From positions 248,001 to 312,000 of the forward strand of contig CALODL010000027.1 of the NCBI GenBank assembly GCA_942492115.1: a DNA stretch of 64,000 bases. Direction: 5' to 3'. Position numbers and translations under genes: made by a program. The notes beneath the pieces were generated by a model. That model saw nothing but the letters and a program-made list of their open reading frames with translations. It had not been told where the DNA came from and searched no databases. Below are positions 1 to 8,395 of this stretch, one piece after another. Source of the DNA: CALODL01 sp942492115 (GTDB lineage: Bacteria; Planctomycetota; Phycisphaerae; UBA1845; CAIVHJ01). Within the stretch, counting starts at the first letter, position 1, and every line of letters starts with the position of its first letter.

Positions 1-1
1 A

Positions 2-643
2 TACATCCTTGACGTGTGCGGACACGGTGTGCCGGCAGCTCTGCATTCGGTTACCCTCAGCCGCTGGCTCGCTCCCGTACCTGGACAGTCTTGCCTGTTT
101 ACGCCTCTGGCAGATCATCCCGGCGAATACCGCATCACTGCGCCGTCTGAAGTTGCCAGACAATTGAATCAGCGATTTCAGCTCAGCGAAGAGACGCCTC
201 AATTCTTTACCTTCCTTTATGGCATCCTCGATACAGCCAGGTCGTCTTTCTGTTTTACCTGTGCCGGTCACCCCGCGCCGATCCTTTGCCCGGTGCAGGG
301 GCAACACACCGACCTCGAATTACGCCAGGCGCCCATCGGCGTACTCCCTGACGCTCAATTCCCGGAACGCGTTGTACATCTGCACCCCGGTGATCGCCTG
401 TTTTTCTACACCGATGGGATCATCGAGGCCTTTGATGAAGAAATGGAACAATTCGGCTATCAACAGCTCATCCAGGTGCTGGAACAAAACCGTGCGGCGA
501 CAATCGAACAGAGCCTCTCCCGGGTTGTGTCCCGCGTTGAGAAGTGGTGCGGAAAGCCTGCTCTCGAGGACGATGCCACCATGATCGCCTTGGAAATCGA
601 AAGACCCGAGGAACTGGGCCGACACACTCCAACAATGGGGTAA
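2..643 (+). CDS. SpoIIE/RsbU-type PP2C phosphatase, 3' part only
   Basis: The gene runs in from the left edge, so only the C-terminal ~213 residues are present and no start can be given. The visible motifs are those of the SpoIIE-like PPM phosphatase domain: DVCGHG near the beginning (metal-binding Asp/Gly), GHPAP, GVLPDAQFPERVVHLHPGD followed by LFFYTDGI, and EDDATMIALEI at the end. Such domains dephosphorylate anti-anti-sigma factors or other phosphoproteins and usually form the output end of a signalling protein; the missing N-terminus would hold the sensor or receiver domain. The next gene is convergent. An unrelated phosphatase tail of the same family occurs as a fragment at 56079-56222. 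Confidence 0.85.
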   Translation, partial: YILDVCGHGVPAALHSVTLSRWLAPVPGQSCLFTPLADHPGEYRITAPSEVARQLNQRFQLSEETPQFFTFLYGILDTARSSFCFTCAGHPAPILCPVQGQHTDLELRQAPIGVLPDAQFPERVVHLHPGDRLFFYTDGIIEAFDEEMEQFGYQQLIQVLEQNRAATIEQSLSRVVSRVEKWCGKPALEDDATMIALEIERPEELGRHTPTMG

Positions 644-660
644 TCCACAAGGCTGGTAGC

Positions 661-745
661 CCTTCGCTCATGCCCCGTACCGAACTGACCGATCCGGTAC
701 CGACCTCGTGGTGATCCCTGGATTTCAGCCTCGATGGGCGGGGCC
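661..745 (+). pseudogene. Decayed fragment of a WD40-repeat kinase gene
   Basis: Bases 680-740 match 5897-5957 inside the WD40 kinase gene at 60 of 61 positions. The single difference (714 versus 5931) turns the second Trp codon of the TSWWSLDF stretch into TGA. Similarity fades rapidly on both sides. This is therefore a small non-functional scrap of a paralogous WD40 gene, in the same orientation as the parent, stranded between two convergent genes. A GGGCC-ACCA-GGCCC hairpin follows at about 738-753 but has no clear T-tract. Confidence 0.7.
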
Positions 746-811
746 ACCAGGCCCACGAGTCTCTTCTGCGATGACAACGTGGGGTGTGTGCGTCCCGCCG
801 CAAACGGCATA

Positions 812-2197
812 CTATGGACATTCAGGCAGAAGCGCTCCATTCCAGATGTCGTAGACGCCTGCCCCGGTCAGCAAATCGATGAGCCGTAGAACATCCGAGG
901 TATCACACGTGTCGGAGCGATCCATGTCGCATTGCCACGGATCCAGGGGCGAGGTCAGGGCGCCGTTCAGGTGGTCGATGAGCATCAGGATATCGCGTGG
1001 TGTGGCGATGCCATCGCCGTTCACGTCGCCGGGAAGATAGCCGATGTACACGCTCGATGCGGTGGGGAGATGCGAGATCGTTGTGCAAGAACCCGGTTCC
1101 ATGGGGCTCTCGAAGTGCAGGGTGACCGTTGAGCCCAAGCTGAGCAGGCGTTTGATTTGCAGGGGCTGCCCAGACGTGACGAGCTCGAAGTCGGTTACCA
1201 TCGCCCCGGACATGTCGGCCGTAAAGGTCAGTTGAATGCTGTCCCATCCCGTCTGGCCTGAACCGTCGCTGGCCATGGGTTGACGGGCATCGACGGCATG
1301 ATCGGGCGGCTGGCTTGCGATAATCCCCGACGTACTGCAGTCAGGGCATGGTACGTCGTCACAAGCGGAATTGGGAAACCACCACCCGGCGATTGCGCTG
1401 CATTCGAACTGGTCCACCGCCTCCACGCACGTGCCGCTGAGCACATCGCAACAGGCCCCGGTCGCCGGGCAGTCCACCTCCGCGCACGTCTGACCGGGCG
1501 AGGGAAACCCGAAGCACTTCAACATGCCGACGTCGTCGGTGCACGTATTGGTCTTAAAATCGCAGCACGCGCCCGCGGGTAGGTCGCAGGGATCGTCGGC
1601 ACACGTCGCCCCCGGCGCCCATAGGCCGTCCAGGCAGTCAAGCAGTGTCGTCTCGTCCGTGCACGCGCTGGAGAAGATGTCGCAGCAGGCCCCCAGGAGC
1701 GTGCATGGGATGTCGTCGCAGGAGGACATCCCCCAGAGTGTGCCGCCGAGTACGATACATTCCTCGAAGGTCACCGCTTCGACACAGGTCTCGCGCGCTC
1801 CGATGCAGCAGGCGGCCAGCGGAGGACAGTCGATGTCTTCACAGGTCAAACACGTGTACCAGTCACCGCCATCTGCAAAACATGCATCAGCCGTCTGGCC
1901 GTCCATGCAGCTTCCGGTCGCCGGATGACAGCAGGCACCCCAGGTCGGACCATGCTGCGCTGAGCTCTTCGGATTTGCATAGACGTCCTCTTCAACATGC
2001 ACGAGCCCCGCCTCGGATATTCGGGTGACGTGCAGCCTGTGACCATCTCGCACGCGGATGGTCCCTGCCGGTCCGTCGAGTGACTTGCAGCGGGTCGAGG
2101 TTGCTTGGGCGGTCGGAGTAGTGGGCAACATCACGACGAGCGCCAGAATTGCAGGAGAGACCATGCCTTGCACACGCATGTTGTTCTTGATTTCCAT
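812..2197 (-). CDS. Secreted Cys-rich repeat protein with C-terminal dockerin-type repeat
   Basis: A 461-residue protein. I start it at the ATG at 2197 because AGGAG lies 8 bases upstream; an upstream in-frame extension to 2368 has no comparable site. The N-terminus (MEIKNNMRVQ, then a hydrophobic stretch ending in TAQA) is a signal peptide. The middle carries five imperfect ~36-residue repeats of the form GACC...C(T/V)(D/E)...C...G..C...(D/P)C. The C-terminus holds GDVNGDGIATPRDILMLIDH and CDMDRSDTCDTSDVLRLID, a two-copy EF-hand-like (type I dockerin) Ca-binding unit. It is probably an extracellular or cell-wall protein held by dockerin-style contacts. Its function is not known. It is divergent from the sigma/kinase pair to its right, separated by about 200 bases. 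Confidence 0.75.
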   Translation of the reverse strand: MEIKNNMRVQGMVSPAILALVVMLPTTPTAQATSTRCKSLDGPAGTIRVRDGHRLHVTRISEAGLVHVEEDVYANPKSSAQHGPTWGACCHPATGSCMDGQTADACFADGGDWYTCLTCEDIDCPPLAACCIGARETCVEAVTFEECIVLGGTLWGMSSCDDIPCTLLGACCDIFSSACTDETTLLDCLDGLWAPGATCADDPCDLPAGACCDFKTNTCTDDVGMLKCFGFPSPGQTCAEVDCPATGACCDVLSGTCVEAVDQFECSAIAGWWFPNSACDDVPCPDCSTSGIIASQPPDHAVDARQPMASDGSGQTGWDSIQLTFTADMSGAMVTDFELVTSGQPLQIKRLLSLGSTVTLHFESPMEPGSCTTISHLPTASSVYIGYLPGDVNGDGIATPRDILMLIDHLNGALTSPLDPWQCDMDRSDTCDTSDVLRLIDLLTGAGVYDIWNGALLPECP

Positions 2198-2327
2198 TGA
2201 TGATGCTCCTATCTGGCAGCCAGTGTCATGACGGGCCGTCGATCGCGAACTTGACGGCAGCTCTGTTGCGAATACCGCTTGGCCTCTGAATCGCCTTTGA
2301 AGGGCCGCGGCGCGGCGTTCGGCGATC

Positions 2328-2336
2328 TGATACAAT
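2328..2336 (+). promoter_or_regulatory. Candidate extended -10 promoter of sigma/kinase pair
   Basis: TGATACAAT fits an extended -10 (TGn-TANAAT), about 70 bases before the GTG start at 2406. The same string, followed by CGGG, lies before the phosphoesterase gene at 38261. No convincing -35 is seen. Confidence 0.35.
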
Positions 2337-2405
2337 CGGGTCCTGGATGTCCGGAGTGCAGTCCGCAATCCGGGCTATGAAGAGGACACGGATTCCGAGG
2401 ATTTT

Positions 2406-2981
2406 GTGGCTCAGGCACACCCTCACAACGTGACCCAGCTCCTCAGCGCGGCGTCGGCCGGGGATGCGCGCGCCGCTGACCAGCTGCTTCCGCTGCTATA
2501 CCAGGAACTTCGGCGCCTGGCCGAGGCTCGCATCGCCCAGACTCCACCAGGTAACACGCTGCAGGCCACAGCTCTGGTGCACGAGGCCTACCTGCGCCTG
2601 GTCGGATCCGGCGATCCCGGCTGGAAGGGCCGCAACCACTTCTTTGGTGCCGCCGCGCAGGCCATGCGTGATGTGCTGGTCGAACAGGCCCGGCGCAAGG
2701 GCAGCCTGAAACGGGGTGGAGATCGACGACGACTGCACGAAGATCCTGACCACTTCAACATTGCTGCGCCTGCCGACGACGTGCTGGCCGTCCATGAAGC
2801 ACTGCAACGCTTGGAGCAGCAAGATGTACGCTGCGCAGAAATAGTCGCATTGAGGTACTTTGCGGGCCTCACCGAAAGCGAAGTCTCCAAAGTGCTGTGT
2901 GTGTCCGAGCGTACCGTGCGCCGCGATTGGCGCTACGCTCGCTCGTGGCTGCAGCGTGAGCTTGAACAGCATGGCGAATGA
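2406..2981 (+). CDS. ECF-type RNA polymerase sigma factor (planctomycete Sigma70_ECF family)
   Basis: A 191-residue sigma factor of the PF07638 type. The region-2 equivalent runs through LLPLLYQELRRLAEARI and ATALVHEAYLRLVG. Region 4 is at the end, with the helix-turn-helix LTESEVSKVLCVSERTVRRDWRYARSWL. I use the GTG at 2406, preceded by GAGG. The stop codon lies inside the next gene: the kinase ATG at 2971 precedes the sigma stop (2979-2981) by 8 bases, implying translational coupling. In planctomycetes such sigma factors are typically encoded with a Ser/Thr kinase thought to control them, often without a classical anti-sigma factor. The target promoters cannot be read from here. Confidence 0.9.
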   Translation: MAQAHPHNVTQLLSAASAGDARAADQLLPLLYQELRRLAEARIAQTPPGNTLQATALVHEAYLRLVGSGDPGWKGRNHFFGAAAQAMRDVLVEQARRKGSLKRGGDRRRLHEDPDHFNIAAPADDVLAVHEALQRLEQQDVRCAEIVALRYFAGLTESEVSKVLCVSERTVRRDWRYARSWLQRELEQHGE

Positions 2982-5900
2982 GCGTAATGAGCGCATCAAG
3001 AAATTGCTCGATCAGGCAGCTGACATCGAGCCTGCTCAGCGATCGGCATTCCTTGATCGGCACTGCGGTGACGATGCCACGCTGCGTTCCGAGGTGGAGT
3101 CGTTGCTGGAGTATGATCACTCGGGCATCCTTGACCACCCTGCGTTCGACGGGCAGCCGCTGGCTGCAACCCATGGGATACCGACGATTCACGTACCCGC
3201 ATCACAACAATCGTCGCATTTGGGTGCGGGCGTTCCCGCTCGCATTGGGCCCTACGAGATTGTCGGCGTTGTCGGTGAGGGCGGTATGGGTACCGTATAC
3301 CATGCCCGCCAGGACAACCCCGGCAGAAGCGTGGCGCTTAAGGTCATCAAACCGGGGTTGGGTCACGCCAACTTGTTGAAACGGTTTCGACGCGAGGCTG
3401 AGGTGCTCGGCCAGCTGCGGCACCCGGGGATCGCCCACATTTATGAAGCAGGGGCCGCCGAGACCATCACGTCCGGACACCGCACGGTGACCCAGCCTTT
3501 CATCGTGATGGAGTACATCGATGGACCGCCGCTGACGCAATACGCGGACGTCCACAATTTGAATGTACGGCAGCGACTCGAGCTCGTCGCCAAGGTGTGC
3601 GACGGTGTTCAGCATGCCCACCAGAAGGGGGTCATTCATCGCGATCTCAAGCCTGCCAACATCCTGGTCGCCGAGGACGAAGCCGCGCGACAATCGTACG
3701 TGGCGGAGGAATACCCGTCCGCAGTTCGCGACCGGTCGTCGTCATCCGCGGTCAGTCAGCCAAAGATTGTCGATTTTGGCGTCGCACGCCTGATCGATGC
3801 CGATGTTCGAGCCACGATGCATACTGCTGCCGGGCAGTTGATCGGCACGCTGGCGTACATGAGTCCGGAGCAGGTCACCGGGCGGGGCTCGGAGTCGGAA
3901 TTGGACACACGTTCCGATGTCTACTCTCTAGGCGTCGTTCTTTACGAGGTGCTGACCGGACAACTTCCGCACGACCTCAGTGATGTCTCGATCCCCGATG
4001 CGGCCCGCCTGATACGTGAAAACCGCCCTCGCAGATTGACGGCGCTCGATAAGACACTGGGGCGGGACATTGAGACGATCGTCTCGAAAGCCATGGACAA
4101 GGACAAAGCCCGACGGTATCAGTCGGCCTCGGAACTCGCTGCCGACATCCGCCGCTACCTGCACGGAGATCCTATCTTGGCTCGGGGCGACTCGATGGTC
4201 TACGTCCTGCGCAAGACGCTGTCGAGGTACCGCGGACTGGCAACGGCTACGGCGCTACTTGGCGTGACACTGACGGTGTTCGGAATCGTATCGTTCAACT
4301 TGGCAGTTCGCGAAGGCAAAGCCAAGAGGCAAGCGATCGCTGCACTGCAGACGGGCAACATTGAACGCGGGAGGCTGTTGGGCCGCATCGGCAGCATCGC
4401 TACCGCCGAGAATCTCATCTGGCGTGAGCACCTGCGGAGGCCGGACTCATATCATACTTATTGGGCGCTGTGGGAGTTGTATTCCCAGGCGCCCTGCATG
4501 GCGACGGTGGCGGGGACCGAGGTCCAGGTTCATGACACGACATTCAGCCCGGACGGCAAGCTCCTGGCTGCGGCAGGCGACAGCGGGCGCATCGAAATCC
4601 GAGATGCTTGGTTCCTCGAGCACCTGGCTACGTTGCGGGGCCATGATGGGGCCGCGCGGGCGGTCAGCTTCAGCGGCGATGGCCGCAGACTGGCGTCCTG
4701 TGGCGGGGATGGCACGATCGCTCTGTGGGACGTAGGGTCCTGGCAGCGCCTGCTGACGATCGACGCCCACCAGGGCGGATGTCATTCCGTGAGCTTTAGC
4801 CCGGGTTCCTCGGCACGTCTCGCTTCTGGCGGGTTCGATCGCACGGTCCGCCTGTGGGATGCCAAATCGGGGACACCTATGGGCAGCGCTGAGGTGCCTG
4901 ACCGCCAGATTTGGCGGGTCGGTTTCAACCCCGATGGGACCATCCTGGCGTCGTCCGGAACGGACGCCGTCATCCGTCTGTGGTCGGCCAGCGACTTGGC
5001 GCCGGTGGTCTCCTTCGCGGGGCACGAGGGCGCAGTCGTGTCGCTGGCGTTCAGCGCAGACGGTCGCACGTTGGTCTCTGGCGGCGTCGATCGGCTGATC
5101 AAGTTTTGGGACATCGAATCCGGTGCTTGCGTGGACACGCTGTCTGTCCCCAACGGAACGGTACGCTCACTGCTATTCACACCTAACGATGAAACGCTGG
5201 TTTCAGTGGGTTGGCGCACGATTGATCTGTGGGATCCAGTCAGCCGCAGCAAGCGTCGATCGCTGAGTTTGCGCTTGGGAGGTGAAGGGCTCAGCTGTAG
5301 TTCCGATGGTCGTCGTATCGCGTTGGCGGGCCAAGCTGCGCAAGTGTGGGACATTTCAGCGGAAGGCGGTGTGCATTATTTGGGCGCTCACAGCGGTCGC
5401 GTCGTTGCCGCCATCAGTGCCGACGGTACCATCATCGCTTCTGGCGATTCGGCCGGCCACGTGCGCGTGTGGGAGGCCGGCACGGGCCGCCGGCTGGCGG
5501 AGTTTGCCGGCCATGCGGAACGGATAAGGGCCCTGAAGTTCAACCCCGATTCCAGTTCGCTCGCACAGTTGGCCACTGCCGGCGGTGATGGTCATGTTCG
5601 ACTGTGGGATGTGGCATCCGGGCGCTGCGTCCACACGTTCAACGACCACAGCAGCGTCTCGATGGGCTCCATCGCCTTCAGTCCGGACGGCCATACAATC
5701 GCCTTGACGCGCCACGAGGAGGGTGTCGGATTCCAGATCGAACTGCGCGACGTCGACAGCGGTCGGATGCTACGGCGCTTTGGTTCCAATGATCGCGAGA
5801 TCATCGGTGTCGTCTTCAGTCCGGATGGCAGGACAATGGCCTCGTCCGCGCGCGACCTCGTGATTCGCGTGTGGACCGTGTTAGGTGAGCCCCTGGCCGA

Positions 5901-6405
5901 ACTGACCGATCCGGTACCGACCTCGTGGTGGTCCCTGGATTTCAGCCTCGATGGGCGCGAGTTGATCAGCGGAACATGGCGCAGGGACATGCGAATATGG
6001 GATCTCGCGGATGCTGAAGTACAGGTCCAGCTCGAGGGGCACAGTTCCGTCATCTACAGCGTGGACTACCATCCGATTGACCCGAGGTTGGTGGCGTCTG
6101 CATCTCAAGACGGCAGCGTGCGCTTGTGGGACCTCGAGGGTCGGCGCAGCCTGTGCACGCTGGTGCCATTCGACGGTTTCGATGTCATCTCGTTGGAATT
6201 CAGCCCGAACGGCAAGACGCTGGTGGTTGCCGGTGCCCATGAATCGGTCGCCGTGTACGACTTGACTTATTACGATCGGCACATCGCCGGTCAGATGGAG
6301 TATCAAATTCAGAGTTTGCGCAGTGAACTCGGCGACGAGATTCAAAGCAAGCGCTTGAACGCGTGGCGCGAAGGAGTCCTGCGTCGTGTACGCCAAGGCT
6401 CATGA
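2971..6405 (+). CDS. Ser/Thr protein kinase with C-terminal WD40 propellers
   Basis: A 1144-residue membrane kinase. An N-terminal ~90-residue region precedes a Hanks-type kinase domain (about 92-375) with the glycine loop GEGGMGTVY, Lys124 in VALKVIK, catalytic Asp225 in IHRDLKPAN, Asp268 in VDFGVARL, and GTLAYMSPEQ. A single membrane helix lies at about 421-443 (LATATALLGVTLTVFGIVSF). The remaining ~600 residues are WD40 repeats with many LWD/RLWD ends, enough for about two seven-bladed propellers, predicted outside the cytoplasm. The ATG at 2971 overlaps the sigma gene end, so the two are a regulator/sigma pair. A 61-bp duplicate of codons near 5897-5957 lies at 680-740. Confidence 0.92.
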   Translation: MANERNERIKKLLDQAADIEPAQRSAFLDRHCGDDATLRSEVESLLEYDHSGILDHPAFDGQPLAATHGIPTIHVPASQQSSHLGAGVPARIGPYEIVGVVGEGGMGTVYHARQDNPGRSVALKVIKPGLGHANLLKRFRREAEVLGQLRHPGIAHIYEAGAAETITSGHRTVTQPFIVMEYIDGPPLTQYADVHNLNVRQRLELVAKVCDGVQHAHQKGVIHRDLKPANILVAEDEAARQSYVAEEYPSAVRDRSSSSAVSQPKIVDFGVARLIDADVRATMHTAAGQLIGTLAYMSPEQVTGRGSESELDTRSDVYSLGVVLYEVLTGQLPHDLSDVSIPDAARLIRENRPRRLTALDKTLGRDIETIVSKAMDKDKARRYQSASELAADIRRYLHGDPILARGDSMVYVLRKTLSRYRGLATATALLGVTLTVFGIVSFNLAVREGKAKRQAIAALQTGNIERGRLLGRIGSIATAENLIWREHLRRPDSYHTYWALWELYSQAPCMATVAGTEVQVHDTTFSPDGKLLAAAGDSGRIEIRDAWFLEHLATLRGHDGAARAVSFSGDGRRLASCGGDGTIALWDVGSWQRLLTIDAHQGGCHSVSFSPGSSARLASGGFDRTVRLWDAKSGTPMGSAEVPDRQIWRVGFNPDGTILASSGTDAVIRLWSASDLAPVVSFAGHEGAVVSLAFSADGRTLVSGGVDRLIKFWDIESGACVDTLSVPNGTVRSLLFTPNDETLVSVGWRTIDLWDPVSRSKRRSLSLRLGGEGLSCSSDGRRIALAGQAAQVWDISAEGGVHYLGAHSGRVVAAISADGTIIASGDSAGHVRVWEAGTGRRLAEFAGHAERIRALKFNPDSSSLAQLATAGGDGHVRLWDVASGRCVHTFNDHSSVSMGSIAFSPDGHTIALTRHEEGVGFQIELRDVDSGRMLRRFGSNDREIIGVVFSPDGRTMASSARDLVIRVWTVLGEPLAELTDPVPTSWWSLDFSLDGRELISGTWRRDMRIWDLADAEVQVQLEGHSSVIYSVDYHPIDPRLVASASQDGSVRLWDLEGRRSLCTLVPFDGFDVISLEFSPNGKTLVVAGAHESVAVYDLTYYDRHIAGQMEYQIQSLRSELGDEIQSKRLNAWREGVLRRVRQGS

Positions 6406-6979
6406 CACGTGCGACCTCCAGGTGATGAACAGGTTTGATGCATTGTCGGACCGTTTTGCGGAAGTTGTCGCAGCCGTGTCAGGGGAATCGACTCGTTTGG
6501 AATCGACGCGTGCGCTCTGAGAACGGTAACCAGGCCTTTGCAAAATTGGACGATACGGCCGCTCGTCTTCTGGATGTCGGCCGATCAATCGCGGGCTGGG
6601 ACTGGCCGTCAGGCCATCAACTCCCGAGCTCGCGAGTCCAGGGCCTGGATGGGGCGAAGGATGCAGCCGGTAAGCACGTAGATCGTCTGCTCTGACCGTG
6701 ATCAGCACCTTGAGCAAGCGTCTTACGACGCGGAACGGCTTTTCCTGGTAAGCTGTGAAGTTGACATAAGTATGGACCAGGCACGAAACCACGTCGTTCG
6801 CGTTCATCTCTGTGCGTGGTTCCCTGGGGCCACAGGAACACACTCAGTTTCGACACATCCAGGTGACCTGTCTAATTGTCGTTGTGGTGCAGCAAGAAAG
6901 ACGACCAATATCCTGTCAGCTGTGGGAATAGCATTGTCAAAACATTTCCATACATTCCAGATGGAGTGACAACGTTCAC
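6406..6979. other. Gene-poor gap between kinase and two-component genes
   Basis: A 574-base stretch with no gene I can support. An open frame of 147 codons on the minus strand (6843 to 6400) has no recognisable motif, no good ribosome site and atypical composition. The last ~80 bases before the sensor kinase contain GTGACAACGTTCAC just before the ATG, a weak palindrome, and a GGAG about 14 bases upstream of the start. Confidence 0.4.
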
Positions 6980-8395
6980 ATGAAGCTTGCCCTCAAGATG
7001 ATCCTCGCCGTCGGGTGCCTTGTTGTAGTCGTCCTTGCTATCGACGGATATTTTGCAGTGCGGCGAGAAACGACACTGTACCGTGCCGATCGTCAATTGA
7101 GTGCCCGCCAAGTTGGGGCCGCAATTGCTTCCGCATTCGCACAGGTGTGGCAATCAGAGGGGCAACGAGAAGCCGAGGCCCTTGTTGAGCGTTCCAATGA
7201 AGTTGAAGGGGGGATGGAGATATCCTGGATCCACGCGGATCCTGATGAGAGTACTGGTGACACGGATTCGAGTGAGATTCGAGAGTTTGAGCGATCAGAC
7301 AGCTTATGCGTCAACATTCCGTTGACGTCGGCGGGGCAACAGCTGGGAGTGCTGCAAGTCACTCACTCACTCCATCCCGTCAGGGCATACACACGGCGAA
7401 CTATCATCAATCAGGCGTCGCTGTCGGCCGTCATACTGGTCGGAACGTCGGCGCTTGTTATATTTCTAGGTGTGCGCTGGGTTGGGCGACCGATCGCCCA
7501 CCTTGTTCATGCTGTGCGTAGTATTGGACAAGGACACTTGGAAACTCGCATCAACATCGACAGCCGCGATGAGCTGGGCGTCCTGGGGACCGAAATAAAT
7601 TCAATGTGCACGCAGCTTGCCGAAGCCGAAGTCAGATTGGCCAGTGAGGCAGCCGAGAGAATGGCTGCTCTCGAACAGCTGCGTCATGCCGAGCGCCTGG
7701 CGACAGTAGGGCAGCTGGCCGCCGGTGTCGCCCACGAGTTGGGATCCCCACTCAACGTAGTCTCGGGTCGAGCTGAAATGCTCGTGACTGAAGAGCTCTC
7801 GACAGACGAGATTGTCGACTCCGCACGTATCATTTTCGAACAGTCTGATAGGATCGCCAGAATCATTCGCCAGCTACTGGATTTTGCACGGCCGAACAAG
7901 CCTGCTCGTAGTGTCGCAGATGTGGCCCAGATTGCTGAAAGGGTGGTCGAGGTATTACGACCGATGGCCGAGAAGAAGAATCTGTCGATTGATACCGAGC
8001 GATGCAATCCGTCGTTCCTGAACGTCGATCCCGAGCAGATCCGACAGGTGATTACCAACATTCTAGTAAATGCAATTCATGCGATGAACGCAGAAGGAGT
8101 TATCCGAGTAGAGGTGGACGAAATTGAGGAGGTGCGTGGAGAAGAATCCGAGGGCCGCCCGATACGATGCGCTCGCTTGACGATTGAAGATCAGGGTGTC
8201 GGTATCCTGCCCGAGCACCTCAATCGGATTTTTGACCCCTTCTTCACCACCAAAGAAGTCGGTGAGGGGACTGGATTGGGGCTCTCTGTTACTCACGGAA
8301 TCATCCAGGAGCATGGCGGTTGGATTTGCGTAGACAGCACTCCAGGCCAAGGAACGTGTGTGCAAATCTTCCTTCCGCTGGAGGCCACACGATGA
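6980..8395 (+). CDS. Membrane sensor histidine kinase (NtrB/PAS-less type)
   Basis: A 471-residue kinase. It has a first membrane helix near residues 5-27, a ~110-residue extracytoplasmic sensor region, and a second helix around ASLSAVILVGTSALVIFLG. A HAMP linker follows (GRPIAHLVHAVRSIGQG...), then the dimerisation/phosphoacceptor box with His252 in GVAHELGSPLNVVSG, and an HATPase domain with N box NILVNAIHAM, G1 DQGVGI and G2 GTGLGLSV. Its stop overlaps the start of the NtrC-type regulator by 4 bases (ATGA), so they form a two-component pair. Location directly upstream of the dab-type operon suggests it senses a signal linked to inorganic carbon, pH or ion balance; that is inference. Confidence 0.93.
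   Translation: MKLALKMILAVGCLVVVVLAIDGYFAVRRETTLYRADRQLSARQVGAAIASAFAQVWQSEGQREAEALVERSNEVEGGMEISWIHADPDESTGDTDSSEIREFERSDSLCVNIPLTSAGQQLGVLQVTHSLHPVRAYTRRTIINQASLSAVILVGTSALVIFLGVRWVGRPIAHLVHAVRSIGQGHLETRINIDSRDELGVLGTEINSMCTQLAEAEVRLASEAAERMAALEQLRHAERLATVGQLAAGVAHELGSPLNVVSGRAEMLVTEELSTDEIVDSARIIFEQSDRIARIIRQLLDFARPNKPARSVADVAQIAERVVEVLRPMAEKKNLSIDTERCNPSFLNVDPEQIRQVITNILVNAIHAMNAEGVIRVEVDEIEEVRGEESEGRPIRCARLTIEDQGVGILPEHLNRIFDPFFTTKEVGEGTGLGLSVTHGIIQEHGGWICVDSTPGQGTCVQIFLPLEATR

Noticed and set aside
6400..6843. Minus-strand frame of 147 codons as a real gene or transposase remnant
   Set aside because: No conserved motif and no ribosome site could be identified; composition is like non-coding sequence.
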